A DNA stretch of 64,000 nt from Nelumbo lutea (GCA_022828595.1 JAKGHH010000007.1:64158727-64222726), one strand, 5' to 3'; positions 35,101-46,800 are shown, counted from the first letter of the stretch. Numbers and translations: made by a program. Notes: generated by a model not told the origin, from the sequence alone.

Positions 35101-36305
35101 GAATATAACTATAATGCTCTGTTTGGGAGCGATGCAAATAAAATTTGAATGCAAATATGCAGAGTGTAAAATGGTTCATATAAATGCAAAGTTGGTTTAG
35201 TTTGGCATTGATAAATTTTCTTTCTTACCACTAAGACTTTTAGCTGTAATGGATGTAAACATGAATGCGAAAATGTAAACTTGGATGTACATTTATATCT
35301 CATTTTGGATGTAAACTTGCATTGGAAAATGTATTTTCTCTCATTTGTGAATGCATAAATGCATTCTTTCCAAATACTGGCAAAACTGAACCAGAGTACA
35401 CATTTACCCTGAACCCGGGATTTATAATCCATTCGCATCTTTCCTAAAAGGAGCCTAAAGTAATGTTTGGTGAAAATTCGAGGAAGTTCAATTTGTTGTC
35501 CTTTTGTCCAAAAACAGGACTTTCCCTTGAAGCTTCTAAATTGGCACATTGGGGCCTGAATCACTAAGTTGATTCATTTGAGTTAAACAACACCAAATGT
35601 TTGCATTGTACAGGTGTGTCCGGGGACGGTTTCTGGGCAAGGGACATGACATTTGAGAACATAGCTGGGCCTGAAAAGCATCAAGCAGTTGCCGCAAGGG
35701 TTGGCTCGGATCATGCTATCTTCTATAGATGTAGTTTCAGAGGTTATCAGGACACCCTCTTCGTTCACTCTCAGAGACAGTTTTACCGTGAATGCCATAT
35801 TTATGGAACACAAGACTTCATTTTTGGCAATGCTGCTGTAGTGTTGCAGAATTGTGACATATTTGTCAGGAGGCCCATGGCACACCAATCCAATGTCATT
35901 ACTGCCCAAGGAAGGGAAGACCCAAATGAAAACACTGGAATCTCAATTCATAGTTCGCGTGTGGTACCTGCCACAGATTTAATTGCAGTGAAGGGATCAT
36001 TCAGGAGCTACTTAGGGAGACCATGGAAGAAATACTCCAGGACTGTGTTTTTGAAAACGGACCTTGATGGACTCATTAATCCAAAGGGTTGGACTGAGTG
36101 GAGTGGAAATTTCGCTTTATCCACTCTTTATTATGGAGAATACATGAACTATGGAAGTGGAGCTTCAATTGGTGGTAGGGTGAAGTGGCCTGGGTTTCAT
36201 GTGCTGAATAATCCTCGTGATGCAAGTCCTTTCACAGTTGGGAGTTTCATACAGGGAAACTCATGGATACCAATGGCCGGCGTGCCGTTCTCTGCTGGGC
36301 TTTAA
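25892..36305 (+). CDS. Pectinesterase with PMEI-like pro-region (3 exons, 498 aa)
   Basis: Carbohydrate esterase family 8 enzyme that removes methyl esters from homogalacturonan in the cell wall, releasing methanol. Exons are 25892-26363, 34552-34884 and 35614-36305. Introns are GT-AG and the phases join cleanly (G|AT gives Asp158, G|GT gives Gly269), giving 498 codons and a TAA stop. Residues 1-17 are a signal peptide, about 30-150 a PMEI-like pro-region and about 183-490 the catalytic domain. All catalytic residues are present at family spacing: Gln292 (KHQAVA), Gln314 and Asp315 (GYQDTL), Asp336 (QDFIFGN), Arg404 and Trp406 (LGRPW). No RRLL/RKLL-type processing site is visible between the domains. 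An in-frame ATG at 25841 would add 17 residues before the signal peptide; I prefer 25892 because the hydrophobic stretch then starts the protein. Confidence 0.9.
28040..29817 (-). mobile_element. Solo Copia LTR in pectinesterase intron 1
   Basis: The minus strand starts TGTTAGACA (29817) and follows the family LTR through the 'gggcccgacatttaca' block (about 28903-28918) to a TGGAAGGATTAG end near 28040, equivalent to TGAAGGGTTGAG in other copies. It is clearly diverged from the others, so it is older. No internal Copia sequence is present. The right flank is ATTAT; I could not confirm the left flank, so the 28040 edge is approximate. It is antisense to the host gene. Confidence 0.75.
29139..29186. 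repeat. (TA)n microsatellite in the solo LTR
   Basis: A run of about 24 TA units at the same LTR position where other copies have shorter runs (11408-11441, 38339-38371, 50127-50141). Confidence 0.9.
32875..32912. repeat. (CT)n microsatellite
   Basis: Imperfect CT run ('tctctctctcgctctctctc') in pectinesterase intron 1. Confidence 0.85.
33352..33696 (+). CDS. Doubtful small membrane-protein open frame in an intron
   Basis: The ATG at 33352 opens 114 codons that predict two hydrophobic segments (INMIIINITVVIYTISAVC and YIPFIHVTLSLIFLVVIV) separated by a Cys-rich turn (QSCCLRDCE). I recognise no family. It lies inside pectinesterase intron 1 in the same orientation and in AT-rich sequence, where hydrophobic open frames arise easily by chance. 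It could be a decayed gene piece. I list it only because its length and double-segment layout stand out from the surroundings. Confidence 0.2.
   Translation: MVSQVLNNEEKMRLTTINMIIINITVVIYTISAVCNVYTILLQSCCLRDCEVYMLSAAYIPFIHVTLSLIFLVVIVNDPQEINECLVFLKKKVQFGISLFKAFKYLYVLRNWQL
34552..34884 (+). CDS. Pectinesterase exon 2: start of the catalytic domain
   Basis: It completes codon 158 (Asp) and encodes residues 159-268 plus one base. It contains the linker QPLLVSWDASISRADFVVS and the first beta-helix turns (KDGSSSYRTINSVV, RVVIYVKAGVYNENVEI, NVMFIGDGIDKTIITGN), all standard CE8 landmarks. The acceptor is GGCTTAG at 34551 and the donor TTCG|GTAAGT at 34885. Confidence 0.88.
34885..35613 (+). other. 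Pectinesterase intron 2 (729 bp)
   Basis: It is bounded by GTAAGT and TTGTACAG. Nearly half of it is the Tourist-like MITE at 35115-35455. Another 'gaccctgtttgattgagc' stretch just after the donor may be a second MITE edge. I see no coding sequence. Confidence 0.8.
35115..35455. mobile_element. Tourist-like MITE in pectinesterase intron 2
   Basis: The ends are imperfect inverted repeats of about 21 bp: TGCTCTGTTTGGGAGCGATG on the left and, read inward on the other strand, GGCTCCTTTTAGGAAAGATG on the right. Both sides carry TAA (35112-35114 and 35456-35458), the three-base target duplication of PIF/Harbinger elements. Its 341 bp contain no transposase. Confidence 0.7.
35614..36305 (+). CDS. 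Pectinesterase exon 3: catalytic residues and C-terminus
   Basis: It encodes Gly269 (split codon) to Leu498 and the TAA stop. It contains the five signature segments of the family: GDGFWARDMTFENIAGP, GYQDTLFVHSQRQFYR, GTQDFIFGNA, LGRPWKKYSRTV and EYMNYGSGA. A small departure is VAARVGSD, where most relatives have VALRV, next to Gln292. No polyadenylation signal of the AATAAA type is close; the 3' UTR probably ends within 36306-36420. Confidence 0.92.
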
Positions 36306-37322
36306 GATAACTTTAGTGTTAGAAGAGCTACTATTAAGTATATGTATGAATGTGTACTGTAGTTGAACATATTAGCTATCAGTAGGCAGACAATCCAAGT
36401 ACCTTTCTTAATTTTGAGTTAAATCTTGAAATGATCTACTTCTTTTGAAGCCCTATATTTAATTAATTTTTCTAGAATAGATCAACTCGTGATAAAGACG
36501 GATATAGGCTTTAGCTCTAAAAATGATCCAAACCATCAACTTTTTATTTCTCTTTGAAGCTCTGATTGCTTCATAAATAGAATTCATGCATTATATGGTT
36601 ATTGTGTTAGGACAACAGTGGTTTATTTTTAATTTCTTTAATTCATTAGGCCAAGTTTGGAAGGAGTACAAATACAAATATGGAGAGCACAAACAAATAT
36701 AAAATAATACAAAATACAGGGTTTATATTGTACATTTTTTTGTACTCTTTCCAAATTGAGCCTTAGTAAATAATGTGCTAAGCAATTTAATTTTGCGTAT
36801 TAGGTAGTGTCAAACAAGATCTCCTTTGGCAGCGTTTGTTTGGGGTGAAAAATCAAACCGGGGTAAATTTTATACCCCAGTTCGATTTTACACACGTTTG
36901 GTAAACACATAATTTTACACCAAAATTCAGTGTAAAACCCATCGGTTCTATCATCGAGGTAAACTCTTCTCACTCTACCCTGGTTGTCTTGCATGTCCCT
37001 CTCCTCCGTTAATTCTTCATCTACTCCGTTAGCTCTCTTGCCAGTGGTGTTGCTTCTCTTCCGAACATCCGGTAATCTCACTCTCTCTCTTTCTCTCCCA
37101 CTTTTACCTCCTCTCAGTTCTCCCTCTCACTCACACTCTCTCGCTCTCTCACCCCTCTCGGATCTCCCTCATTGATATGCTCTCTTTATTGCAAATCTCA
37201 GCCTATATTCAAGGGAAATTGATGTGTGCGCATGCTACACATTATTTTTATTGCTCTCTACATGGTTTTGATGGTAGTTCTTAATGGTCTTTACCCTAAT
37301 TGAGCGAGATTTCAGGAAACTA
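36306..37322. other. Intergenic sequence after the pectinesterase gene
   Basis: It contains the small MITE at 36649-36762. A region near 36826-36950 ('ggggtgaaaaatcaaacc', 'acacgtttggtaaac') resembles MITE sequence without clear ends, and a CT-rich block lies at 37078-37170. I see no gene. Confidence 0.55.
36649..36762. mobile_element. Tourist-like MITE
   Basis: The terminal inverted repeats are GGCCAAGTTTGGAAGGAGTAC and, from the other end, GGCTCAATTTGGAAAGAGTAC. Flanks are TTA at 36646-36648 and TTA at 36763-36765, the three-base duplication of PIF/Harbinger elements. It is 114 bp and noncoding. Confidence 0.8.
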
Positions 37323-38336
37323 TGAGTTTGGGATAGTCTAGGGTGAAGAGAACATGAAGACATGTCGATATGGCAAAAAGGGAAGCACTTCGGCCCATCA
37401 AGAAAAAAGGCCTAGCCGAAACCCTATGGGAGAGCACTTCGACCCACCAAGGAGAGAGACCCAATTGCCGCCCAACCGAAACCCTATGGCGGCGACAGGA
37501 GGAGAACTCTAGGGACGAAAATGGCTGAACTACTTTTCTTCTCTCTGGATTTTGAATGAGATCTAATCTCAATTCGTAGGGAGTTTTTCTTTTCTTTTGT
37601 TTCACCAAAAAACCTAGTTTGAATTCTGATGTATTTTCTCTTGTTTTTCTCCTCCTTTCTTCTTGATTAAGAAACCTCCTAATTAGGAGTTATCCCAATC
37701 CAAATCTGTATTTGGATAGGGGATTATCTCAATCCTATCTGCAGTTTAAGTTAGTTTACTCCTGATCTTATCAGGAGGTTACCAGATTCAAATCTAATTT
37801 GAATTTGGTCTCCTGGAGTGGATAAGGTTAAAGGCCCAATCCTTTTACTAACATTAATCTCAGATTCGCCCCATATCAGCCCAGTTCGAAATGGGCTTTT
37901 GGCCCATTAGATGTTCAATGTTTAACTAGTTTCCAATCTGCTGCCCAGTTGGGCTTCTTTGTATGGCGTGGGACCCAAGCATTGATCTACACACCAGCCA
38001 CATAGATTCGGCCCAGCCTTTAATACAAGGCCCAGCCGAATTCACTGAAAGAAATCAGTAAACCCCTGAGCCCATCATATCGACCCTATGGGCCCAACAC
38101 TTACATTAAGTGGTCCCTGGGCCAAGCCATCTTATAAAAACCTAGGGACTGTGGGTAGGTGCAAGATTAGCCCATCAGGTACTACCCTAAATGGTCTTAC
38201 ACTTAACCTCTCAGCCCTTAATGATCAAGCACTGCCCGACAAGAGAGGACCTCTCCCTCGGCTGCAAGGAACAGTGCCGCACTCTCCACTCACATGGACC
38301 CCGGGAATTAAAATCATTTGCAAACAATTCGAAACC

Positions 38337-38374
<38 letters not shown>

Positions 38375-38998
38375 TTTGAAAAAAAAAATTCCAACGATTG
38401 AAATAAACTGCCGGCAGTTTGGTTTCCATCAGGTAGAGTGCATTCCCGATCATTACCATTGTCTGACAAAGGGGCTAATCCTGTCACTGTGATCACCCAC
38501 TCAGATGAATTCTCAGACTGTCCCAACATACCCAGGTTTTGATCCCCATCTAAGGATCTCACTGATTGGCATATCAAAGACAGCCCGATCCAACACCTAG
38601 TGAAATGTCATAATCGAGTCTAGGGGTCAGGTGTAACTTTCCAATTTTTGCCCATCTATCTCCAAGGTCCAGGGCAATACTGGAAATCTGGTCCGGTTCA
38701 AGGATTCAAGTAATCCCATACTATATGTGCCATGGGTCTTACCCTAGTGGCTGAGACAAACCATCCCAACACTTGGTGGCACACCAGTATCAGCCTTGGC
38801 AGGATAAACCTCCCTAGACTTATCCAACGGCTGTGATTATTTAAAACTAACACGAGTCGCTATAAGTGTCCAGTTTTAGGGTCTTACACAGAATTAAACC
38901 AAACAACATGAATCGAACATGCACTTTATTTATTTCCACTAAATAAAAAAAGTACATCAAATCGGATTGAAGCTAAGGGCATACAAAACTATCTAACA
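37323..38998 (-). repeat. Copia LTR (minus), probably solo
   Basis: The minus strand starts TGTTAGATAG at 38998 and follows the family LTR. The block at 37490-37620 matches 42840-42950 of the complete element. No Copia coding sequence adjoins either side. Flanks AAACT (38999-39003) and AAACT (37317-37321) would fit a target duplication, with one extra base before the TG at 37323, so the left edge is approximate. A (TA)n run is at 38339-38371. Confidence 0.75.
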
Positions 38999-39050
38999 AA
39001 ACTGGTGTTCCGAAGTGTTTAACAATACCCTCCGGACGACACCAAGTTTT

Positions 39051-39067
39051 TGGTGCCGTTGTTAGGG
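39051..39067 (+). other. Primer-binding site of a third Gypsy (Athila-like) element
   Basis: The sequence 'tggtgccgttgttaggg' is a mutated form of the TGGCGCCGTTGCCGGGG block. It is followed by leader sequence and then gag. The LTR that should precede it is reduced to about 50 bases (38999-39050) next to the Copia LTR. Confidence 0.65.
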
Positions 39068-40660
39068 AAGCATGGAGAAAAATTTTTATTTGCTTTGTCC
39101 GGATATGTTTCATTATTTTTTCTTTTTCATTTTATTACTTGATCCGTTATCTCAGTTTTATTCTTTTTTCTCTTTGATTCTACAGGACGAGCGAAAGGTG
39201 GGGTACCGGAGCATAGTGGGACTATAGGAGAGAAGAAAAGAAAAGATTAATTGGATTGCGTTTCAGGTGTAGTTGTCCCATTTTATTTTTGATTTTTTTA
39301 TTTTTACTTTTGAACTCTTTTTTTTCGGTTGAATAGTGATTTTTGATTTTTTTAATTATTTTTTTTGTTAGATTTGATTTATTTTTTTAGTATTATTTTT
39401 GTTCCATTTTGTTTCCAGATCTACTTTTCTTTCTTTATTTTAATTTCTTATTCAAAAAAATAGAAAAAAAAATCATTTATTTTATTTTATTTATTGTTGA
39501 ATAGTTTTCTTTTATTTATTTTATTTCGGTTTAATTTCTACAATAGCAATTTTCTTGTTAGATTTTATTTTGGTAGTTGTTAATATTTTTAGCATAATTA
39601 TCTCGTTTATTTTCTGGTTGTTATAATTATTTGTTGCCTTATTTAATTTCCTTTTTATTAATGCTTTAATTGAATAATCAATTGTTAAAAAAAGGAAATT
39701 GTCCAAATTTTCAAATTTTGAATTTAAATTTCAAATTTAAATTTAAGTTTAAATTTAAATTCAGATCTGAATTTGAGTTTCAAATTTCGAAATTTAAATT
39801 TAAAACTTTGAATTTCAAAAAAAAGTCAAAAAATCAAAAAAAAAAAATCATCTAATTTTTGCATTCCAACATTTAGGGTTTCATGTTCTAGAGCATGCAT
39901 CGTTTAGGTTTATTTAATTGCTGAATTATTGTGTTAGTTGTGAATGTGCTAGGTTCCTTTTTTATTTTAATTGCTTCTTGTGCTTAGTTTACTTTATTAT
40001 TTTATGTTATATTGCTGAATTGCATTTTAGAAATAATTGTTCATGCATTCTAGTTAGTTGCATTTGCTTTGTTTATGTTGATTCTTTCAGTTAATCCATT
40101 TTAAGGGCATCGAACTTAAATAAGAAAAGGAAGGGATTTCATCACCCTTCCTTGGCCCAAAAATCACCACCCTTCACGTGCGGTTTACCCAAACCCTAAT
40201 TAAAAATTTGGATAGCAAGATCCTTTAGGTAAGCCTCACAGTTGGTTCAATAGTGTGTTGAATTTTAGGAAAGCTTGTAAATTACTTTCTATAACTGGTG
40301 GTTGGTGTCTAAGGAAATAAGTTAAATGGCTACGCCAAAGCAGGTTTTGTGGTTACTAAATTAGGTCCTTGGAAGAGGAAGGGGAGCCTCCCACATCTCC
40401 ACCTTTTACCGGGCTATCCAAAGGAAGTGGTGTAAGTCCACGTGAACCGACCAGGATTCACATTGTTTGAACCACTAGTTTAGGAAACCCTAGGTTGGCC
40501 CTAGGTCGTGTGGTTGATTTGCTTGCATTTTTTTTAAAAAAAATTCAAATTTGAATTTTAATTTTAGGAATTTAAATTTCAAAATCTGAATTTGAATCTA
40601 AATTTCAAAAAATTTAAATTTTGATTTAAAAAAGAAAATCAAAAATAAAAAAAAAATTAA
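39068..40660 (+). other. Gypsy leader with AAATTT-rich palindromic runs
   Basis: There is no gene. The stretch is AT-rich, with dense AAATTT, GAATTTC and TTTAAATT words at 39700-39815 and 40540-40640 that could fold on themselves. A more complex middle part (40090-40500) contains no recognised domain. It sits where the untranslated leader of the Gypsy element is expected. Confidence 0.6.
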
Positions 40661-40661
40661 A

Positions 40662-41863
40662 AATGAGAAACTACTTCCCACCTGAGCCACAGATAGATTG
40701 GAACCATGGTCTCGACAACTAGACAAGATTAATGGGATGGCCTACAAAATTGACCAAGTCCTTGCATATCATCAACAAAGAGGCCCATACCCAACCTCGT
40801 CATCCTATGCATCATGTTCCATCTATGCAAGTCTGACCCATCATGTTAGCTAGTGCCTTGCGGTGGGCCTATGTCAACTAGTCATTCCAAACCAAGTACA
40901 TGAGGCCAATAGATCTTTCCAACCTAATGCTAACTCATTCTTTAGTCCATATAACCCTGGGTCGAAAAATCAACCCAACTTCACTTACAGGGCCCAAGCC
41001 CAAGAAATCCCCCTGCCAGATGTGCACTCTCAATGGTCTGAAGGCCAGACCCACTAGGAGTACAATGATTACCTTGGGACTCAACCAGCTCAACCATGTC
41101 AAACCTACACACAGTCCCAGCAGTACCATTCATCTAACTCCATGGCCCAGCAATTTCAGAGGCCACAAGGGCAGACCCAATTCTAGCAGATTCGTCCTAG
41201 GAACTAACTGGCCCAACTGTATCAGGCTTACCCTCAACCTCCTCAGACTCGTACATTAGATGGCCAATTCATGCAGCTTCAACAGCTGATCCTAAATCAG
41301 CAGCAGTCCATTGATAGATTAGAGAGCCAAATAGGATGGCTAGCTGAAGCCAAGACGAGGAGAGAAGTAGGGAAAATACTAAGTCAACCGGTTGCAACTC
41401 TTAGAAATCAGCCACCGGGTTTTCCTTCACAACAAATTCAGTTACCTCCTCAGAACCCTCAGTGTGAAAATACCAAGGCCATTACAACCTTAAGGAGTGC
41501 GAGGATTTTAGAGAACCCGTGTGAGAAAAAGAGAGTTAATGAAAAGGAGCATGAAGACCCTAAGTTGGGGAGGGAAGAAGAAGGAAAGGAAACTTTAGAA
41601 GTAGAGCCTATAGTGAACCAACCCATAGTTCCCTTTCCAATTGCACTCGTAGTTAGGCCGGTGCGAAAGAACAAAGAGACTTACAACGAGGAGAGCAAGG
41701 AAGTCCATATTAACTGTCATCTCCTTGACGTGATCCAACATGCCCCGACCTATACCGAGATTTTAAAAGATCTGTGCACACAAATGATGGAGGCACGATC
41801 AGCCCCACAAAGAATAATGCTCTTTGCAGATGTTAATGTAGCTCTCCTAAACCACTTTCCCTG
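40662..41863 (+). pseudogene. Gypsy gag, C-terminal half
   Basis: Read across several stops: QVLAYHQQRGPYPTSSSYAS, NANSFFSPYNPGSKNQPNFTY, then the open frame 41271-41864 with QLQQLILNQQQSIDRLESQI (coiled coil), TTLRSARILENPCEKK and NCHLLDVIQHAPTYTEILKD. The layout is that of Athila/Tat gag upstream of protease. The N-terminal gag core was not recognised. In-frame stops at about 41057, 41188 and 41863 disable it. Confidence 0.75.
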
Positions 41864-41924
41864 AAAAACAAAAGACCGTAGTGCTCCTCTCATAAGTTGT
41901 GTCATCTCTGGAATCACCTTCGAT

Positions 41925-42356
41925 CGGGCCCTATTGGATCTTGGAGCCAGTATAAATTTGCTTCCGCCTATTTATGACAGGTTCAGGATTAGCGAATTAA
42001 AACCTATCGAGGACATCATTGTTAGGGTAGAGGATTGTCACTTTCCATTAGATTTTATCATCCTAGACATGACCCCAACCGAGGAATTGAACCACATCCC
42101 GATAATCTTAAGATGTCCATTTCTAGCGGTGGCCAATACAACCACCAACTGTAAATCAGGAGAAATAGACATTTCACTTGGGGAGCAAAAAGCCCAGTTA
42201 ATTTCTTTTAGTGCCTCTAAGCATCCAAACCTAGGGGAAGATGAGTGCAAAATAGATGTAGTTGATGATCTTTTAGATGACCTAGATGTAGTTGATGATC
42301 TTTTAGATGCCCTAGATGTAGTTGATGATCTTTTAGATGCCATGTTTGCCCCCTGA
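41925..42356 (+). pseudogene. Gypsy aspartic protease-like fragment
   Basis: It starts in ALLDLGASINLLPP, the Athila-type retropepsin active site (DLGAS), continues through CHFPLDFIILDM and HIPIILRCPFLAVANTT (family ILGRPFLAT, with Gly-Arg changed to Arg-Cys) and ends in a three-fold repeat DVVDDLLDAL. The stop is at 42354. No RT follows before the Copia insertion at 42395, and the sequence resuming at 50772 is noncoding, so this element too lacks pol in the window. Confidence 0.75.
42255..42344 (+). repeat. 30-bp tandem repeat, 3 copies
   Basis: The unit 'gatgtagttgatgatctttt' plus 'agatgccota'-type ending (positions 42255, 42285, 42315) is repeated three times almost identically and encodes ten residues, DVVDDLLDAL, per unit at the end of the protease-like frame. 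Confidence 0.9.
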
Positions 42357-42394
42357 TTAGCCTAGTCTAAGCCCTATTTGTATGAGAATGAAAG

Positions 42395-43821
42395 TGAAAG
42401 AATGGTAGGATCTATCTAATGGACACCAAAAGTTTGCGGAATGGGTGGGCGAATTTAAAAAATTTTCTTACCTTCTTCCAACTGGGAATCATATTCCCTA
42501 AATTTAGAATACAATATTCAAGGATCCTACTTGAACCATAATCGAACCAGATCTGAACCAAAAAGAAAAAGGGAGGATTATACCTGATCCGGAGAAACAG
42601 TATCTCCCAAAGTTGGTGTTCACGCCCAAGGAAAACACCAAGATACGCTCCTGCTGAAGATGACACAGCTGTAGGTGGAACGGAACCAGCAGAGTGCGTC
42701 CTACACACTGGATCCTTCTCAAGAATCCTCTAGAAACTCTGAGCACCAAATCTTTTACAGTCTTTTCTGCAAGACTGATGTCAAGAAACAATTTCTTGAT
42801 CTCTTTCTTCTTCAAAGATCGAATCTTGTAAGGGAGAATGGCGGCAGCTAGAGGAGAACTCTTGGGATGAAGAGGGCTGAAATGCTGCACTTCTCTCTGG
42901 AGTCTATATGAGATCTGATCTCAATTCGCAGGATGTATACTTGCAAAAACACCTGTTCGAAATCAGATATTTTTCTCTTAGGGTTTCTCCTCTTTTCTTC
43001 TTGATCAAGAAACCTCCTAATTAGGAGTTATCCCAATCCAAATCAGTATTTGGATAGGGGATGATCTTAATCTCTGCAAATTAAGTTAGCTTACTCCTGA
43101 TCTTATCAGGAGGTTACCAGATTCAAATCTAATTTGATTTTGGTCTCCCAGAGTGGATAAGGTTAAAGGCCCAATCCTTTTGCTAACATTAATCTCAGAT
43201 CCGCCCCATAGATGGGTGATCATATCAGCCTAGATCAAAATGGGCTTTTGGCCCATTAAGTGTTCAGTGCTTAACTAGTTTCCAATCTGCTACCCAGTTG
43301 GGCTTCTTTGTATGGTGTGGAACCCAAGCATTGATCTACACACCAATCACATGGGTTCGGCCCAACCTTTATCACAAGGCCTAGTCGAATTCATTGAAAA
43401 ACTCAGTGAACCCTGAGCCCATCACATAGACCCTATGGGCCCAACACTTACATTAAGTGGTCCCTAGGCCAAACCATCTTATAAAAAACCAGGGACTGTG
43501 GGCAGGTGCAAGATTAGCCCATCAGGTATTATCCTAAATGGCCTTACACTTAACCTCTCAGCTCATAATGATCAAGCACTACCCGACAAGAGAGGACCTC
43601 TCCCTCGGCTGCAAGGAGCAGTAACACACTCTCTACTCATAATGGATATCGGGAATTAAAACCATTTGCAAACATTTTGAAACCATACAAATATATATGT
43701 ATATTAATTTTGCAAAACAAAATTCCAACGATTGAAATCAACTGCAGACAGTTTGGTTTCCATCAGAGAGAGTGCATTACCGATCATTAACTTTGTTCGA
43801 CAAAGGGGCTGATCCTGTCAC
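42395..43821 (-). repeat. Truncated 3' LTR of the Copia element
   Basis: It ends TTTCA at 42395. The other edge stops within the sequence 'gctgatcctgtcac' at 43821, where pol sequence begins. Compared with the 5' LTR about 500 bp of the U3 end are missing. Confidence 0.9.
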
Positions 43822-46800
43822 CGCCTGAGCAATGTCCGGGCGAGTGCACAGCATGGCATACATGATGCTCCCTACGACTGAGGCATAGGGAACCTCTCTC
43901 ATGCCCTCAATCTCCTCAGAAGTCTTAGGAGACATCTTCTTGGAGAGAGTGACTCCATGTCTGAAAGGAACATTTCCTTTCTTGGAGTTTTCCATGTTGT
44001 ACCTTTTGACAATTTTGTCAATGTAAGCAGCCTTATCCGCTTCGATCTATCTCTATAGAGTCGAAGACCCAGTATGTAAGAAGCTTCTCCAAGATCTTTC
44101 ATGGAGAACTGCTGTGTTAGCCATACCTTGACCAAAGTCAACATTCCTACATCATTCCCAATGAGTAGGATATCGTCCACGTACAATACCAAAAAGGTTA
44201 TCTTATCCCCACTGGACTTTTTGTAAACACATGGCTCATCTGGATTCTGCTCAAAGTCAAACATTTTGATGGCAAAATCAAAACGAATGTTCCAACTCCT
44301 AGAAGCCTGCTTAAGTCCATATATGGATCTATTAAGTTTACATACCATGTGTTCCTGACCAGCAGCAATGAAGCATTGTGGTTGCTACATGTAGATATCT
44401 TCACTAAGATCTCCGTTCAGGAATATGGTTTTGACATCCATCTGCCAAATCTCGTAGTCATGGTATGCTGCTATAGCTAGCAGGATCCTAATGAATTTTA
44501 GCATGGCCACGGGCGAAAAGGTTTCCTCATAATCGATGTCTTCTTTTTGTGTATACCCTTTTGCCACCAATGGAGCTTTATATGTCTCAATCCTACCATC
44601 GGGTCCTTCTTCCTCTTGCAGATCCATTTGCAACCAATTGCTTTTACCCCGGAGGGCGGATCTACTAGAGTCCAGACTCCATTGGTCTCCATCGTGTCCA
44701 TTTCAGCTCTCATGGCCTCCACCCACTTCTAGGAATCTATGTCTAACATAGCTTCCGCATAAGTTACGGGATCCTCCTCACTAGTTAAGGCTTCCACCAG
44801 GTAACTATCCCGGTCATAACCATATCGGACTGGTGGCCTGGATACCCTAGTGGATGTTCTAGGTTGGTCACTACCTAGAACCTGTGGGACATCTCCCACT
44901 GCTCCTGAGCTTTCCTCAACAAGAACTATTTCTGGCGATGGGTGTCCAAGATGTATTTGGTTTCTAAGTATTGGGCATTTCGACCACAGAACACTTTCTG
45001 CTCACTTGGGTCATAGAATAGATAACCCACCGAATCTTTTGGGTAGCCTATAAATAGGCAACGACTGGTTTTGGCTTCCAACTTGTCTACACTTGTTCTT
45101 TTAACGTGTGCAGGACAACCCCAAATCTCCAAGTGTCTTACACATGGCTTACTTCCAGTCCATAGTTCATTTAGAGTCTTCAGAACCGATTTGGTTGGAA
45201 CCAATTCAGTACATAGATAGCAAGTCTCTAATGCATATCCTCAAAAGGATGTGGGTAATTCTGAGCGTACGAGAAGTGACTGGACCATGTCCAACAAGGT
45301 CCTATTCCTCCTCTTTGAAAGACCATTGAGTTGAGGTGTGGCAGGAGGAGCTAATTGTGACACTATCCCGTTGACCTTCAAGTATTCCCTGAACTCATTA
45401 TAGAGATACTCGCCACCTCGATCCGATCAAAGGGCCTTAATTTCTCTCCCTAACTGTTTCTCGACTTCCTGTCTGAACTCTTTGAACTTTTCAAAGGATT
45501 CAGACTTGTGTCTCATTAGGTACACGTAATCATATCGTGAAAAATCATCTATAAAGGTGATGAAATACACATGTTGATTCCGTGTCCTAACACTCAAGGG
45601 ACTACATACATCAGTATGTATTAGGTTAAGTGTGCCTACACCTCTTTTAGGCTTACTGTCAAATGACTATTTAGTCATCTTATCTTGGAGGCAAGTCTCA
45701 CAAGTGGGAAGATTTTCTACATGTAGAAAATCCAAAGGACCATCCTTTACCAGTCTTGTGATTCGGTCAACACCAATATGGCCAAGTCGGTAATGCCAGA
45801 GGCACGTGGGATTTACTATATCATGATTCCTTTTCTTGGGATTTTCGACCGACGTAGTTTCGGTTAGGTTAGTTTCCAGAGAAGGATGTAGAACATAGAG
45901 ACCGTTCTCCAGTTCCCTGCATGCGATGAATTTCTTATTCTGTTTAACAGTAATCATATTACTAAAATAAACAGTATATCCATCAGCACACAGTTTAGAA
46001 ATAGAAATTAATTTTCTTCTCAAGTTCTATACATAAAGATAATCTTTAAGTACAAGCACTCATTCTCTAAAGACTAATTCTACGGTTCCTATTGCCACAG
46101 CTGCAACACTTGCAGTCATTCCCAAGAATAGTGTCACTTCGCCTTCACTCAATCTTCTGCTAACTTTGAACCCCTGCAGTGAGTTACACGCATGAGTTGA
46201 AGCCCCGGAGTCAACACACCAGAACACAAAAGTAACTAACATGTTAGTTTCTATGACACAAGTTTCGACGTTACCTTTCTTAGATTCCAGGTAGGCAGGA
46301 CGGTTCCTCTTCCAATGGCCGGTCTGCTTGCAGAAGTGACGGACATCAGATGCCTTGTTCTTCTTCTGCTTCTTAGGCTTGATAGCTTTCTTCTGGGGCT
46401 TCTTTGCCTTTCTCTTTTGCTTGCCCGATTTGTTAGCTTCAGCAAGCATAACCACAGGCTCATCCTTCTTGAGTAGATCCTCGGCCCTCTACAACATATT
46501 GATGAGTTCCTGGATGCTAACATTCAGTTTATTTATTTTGTAGTTCATTGTGAACGCATTGAAGGAAGAGGGCAAAGAATCCAGGATGGCATCCATTTGC
46601 GTGCCAAGATCTAGCCCGGATCCAAGGGCTTCGAGTTCATTAATGTAGCCCATCATCTGAAGACAATGGTCATGAACTTTCTGGCCTTTGGACATCTGCG
46701 CGGTCATGAATAGTTTCAGGACCTTCTATCGAGTAGAACGGTTCTGCTCTTCATACATTGTCTTTAGACTGTCCAATATGTCGTTGGCTAGTTCGATCTG

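Noticed and set aside
35109..35564. 151-codon minus-strand open frame in intron 2
   Set aside because: It lies largely in the MITE and matches no domain.
42504..42890. 128-codon minus-strand open frame, nearly identical to 48953-49339
   Set aside because: The likeness comes from the two LTRs being copies of each other. The frame has no known domain and is broken in other LTRs of the family, so I do not treat it as a gene.
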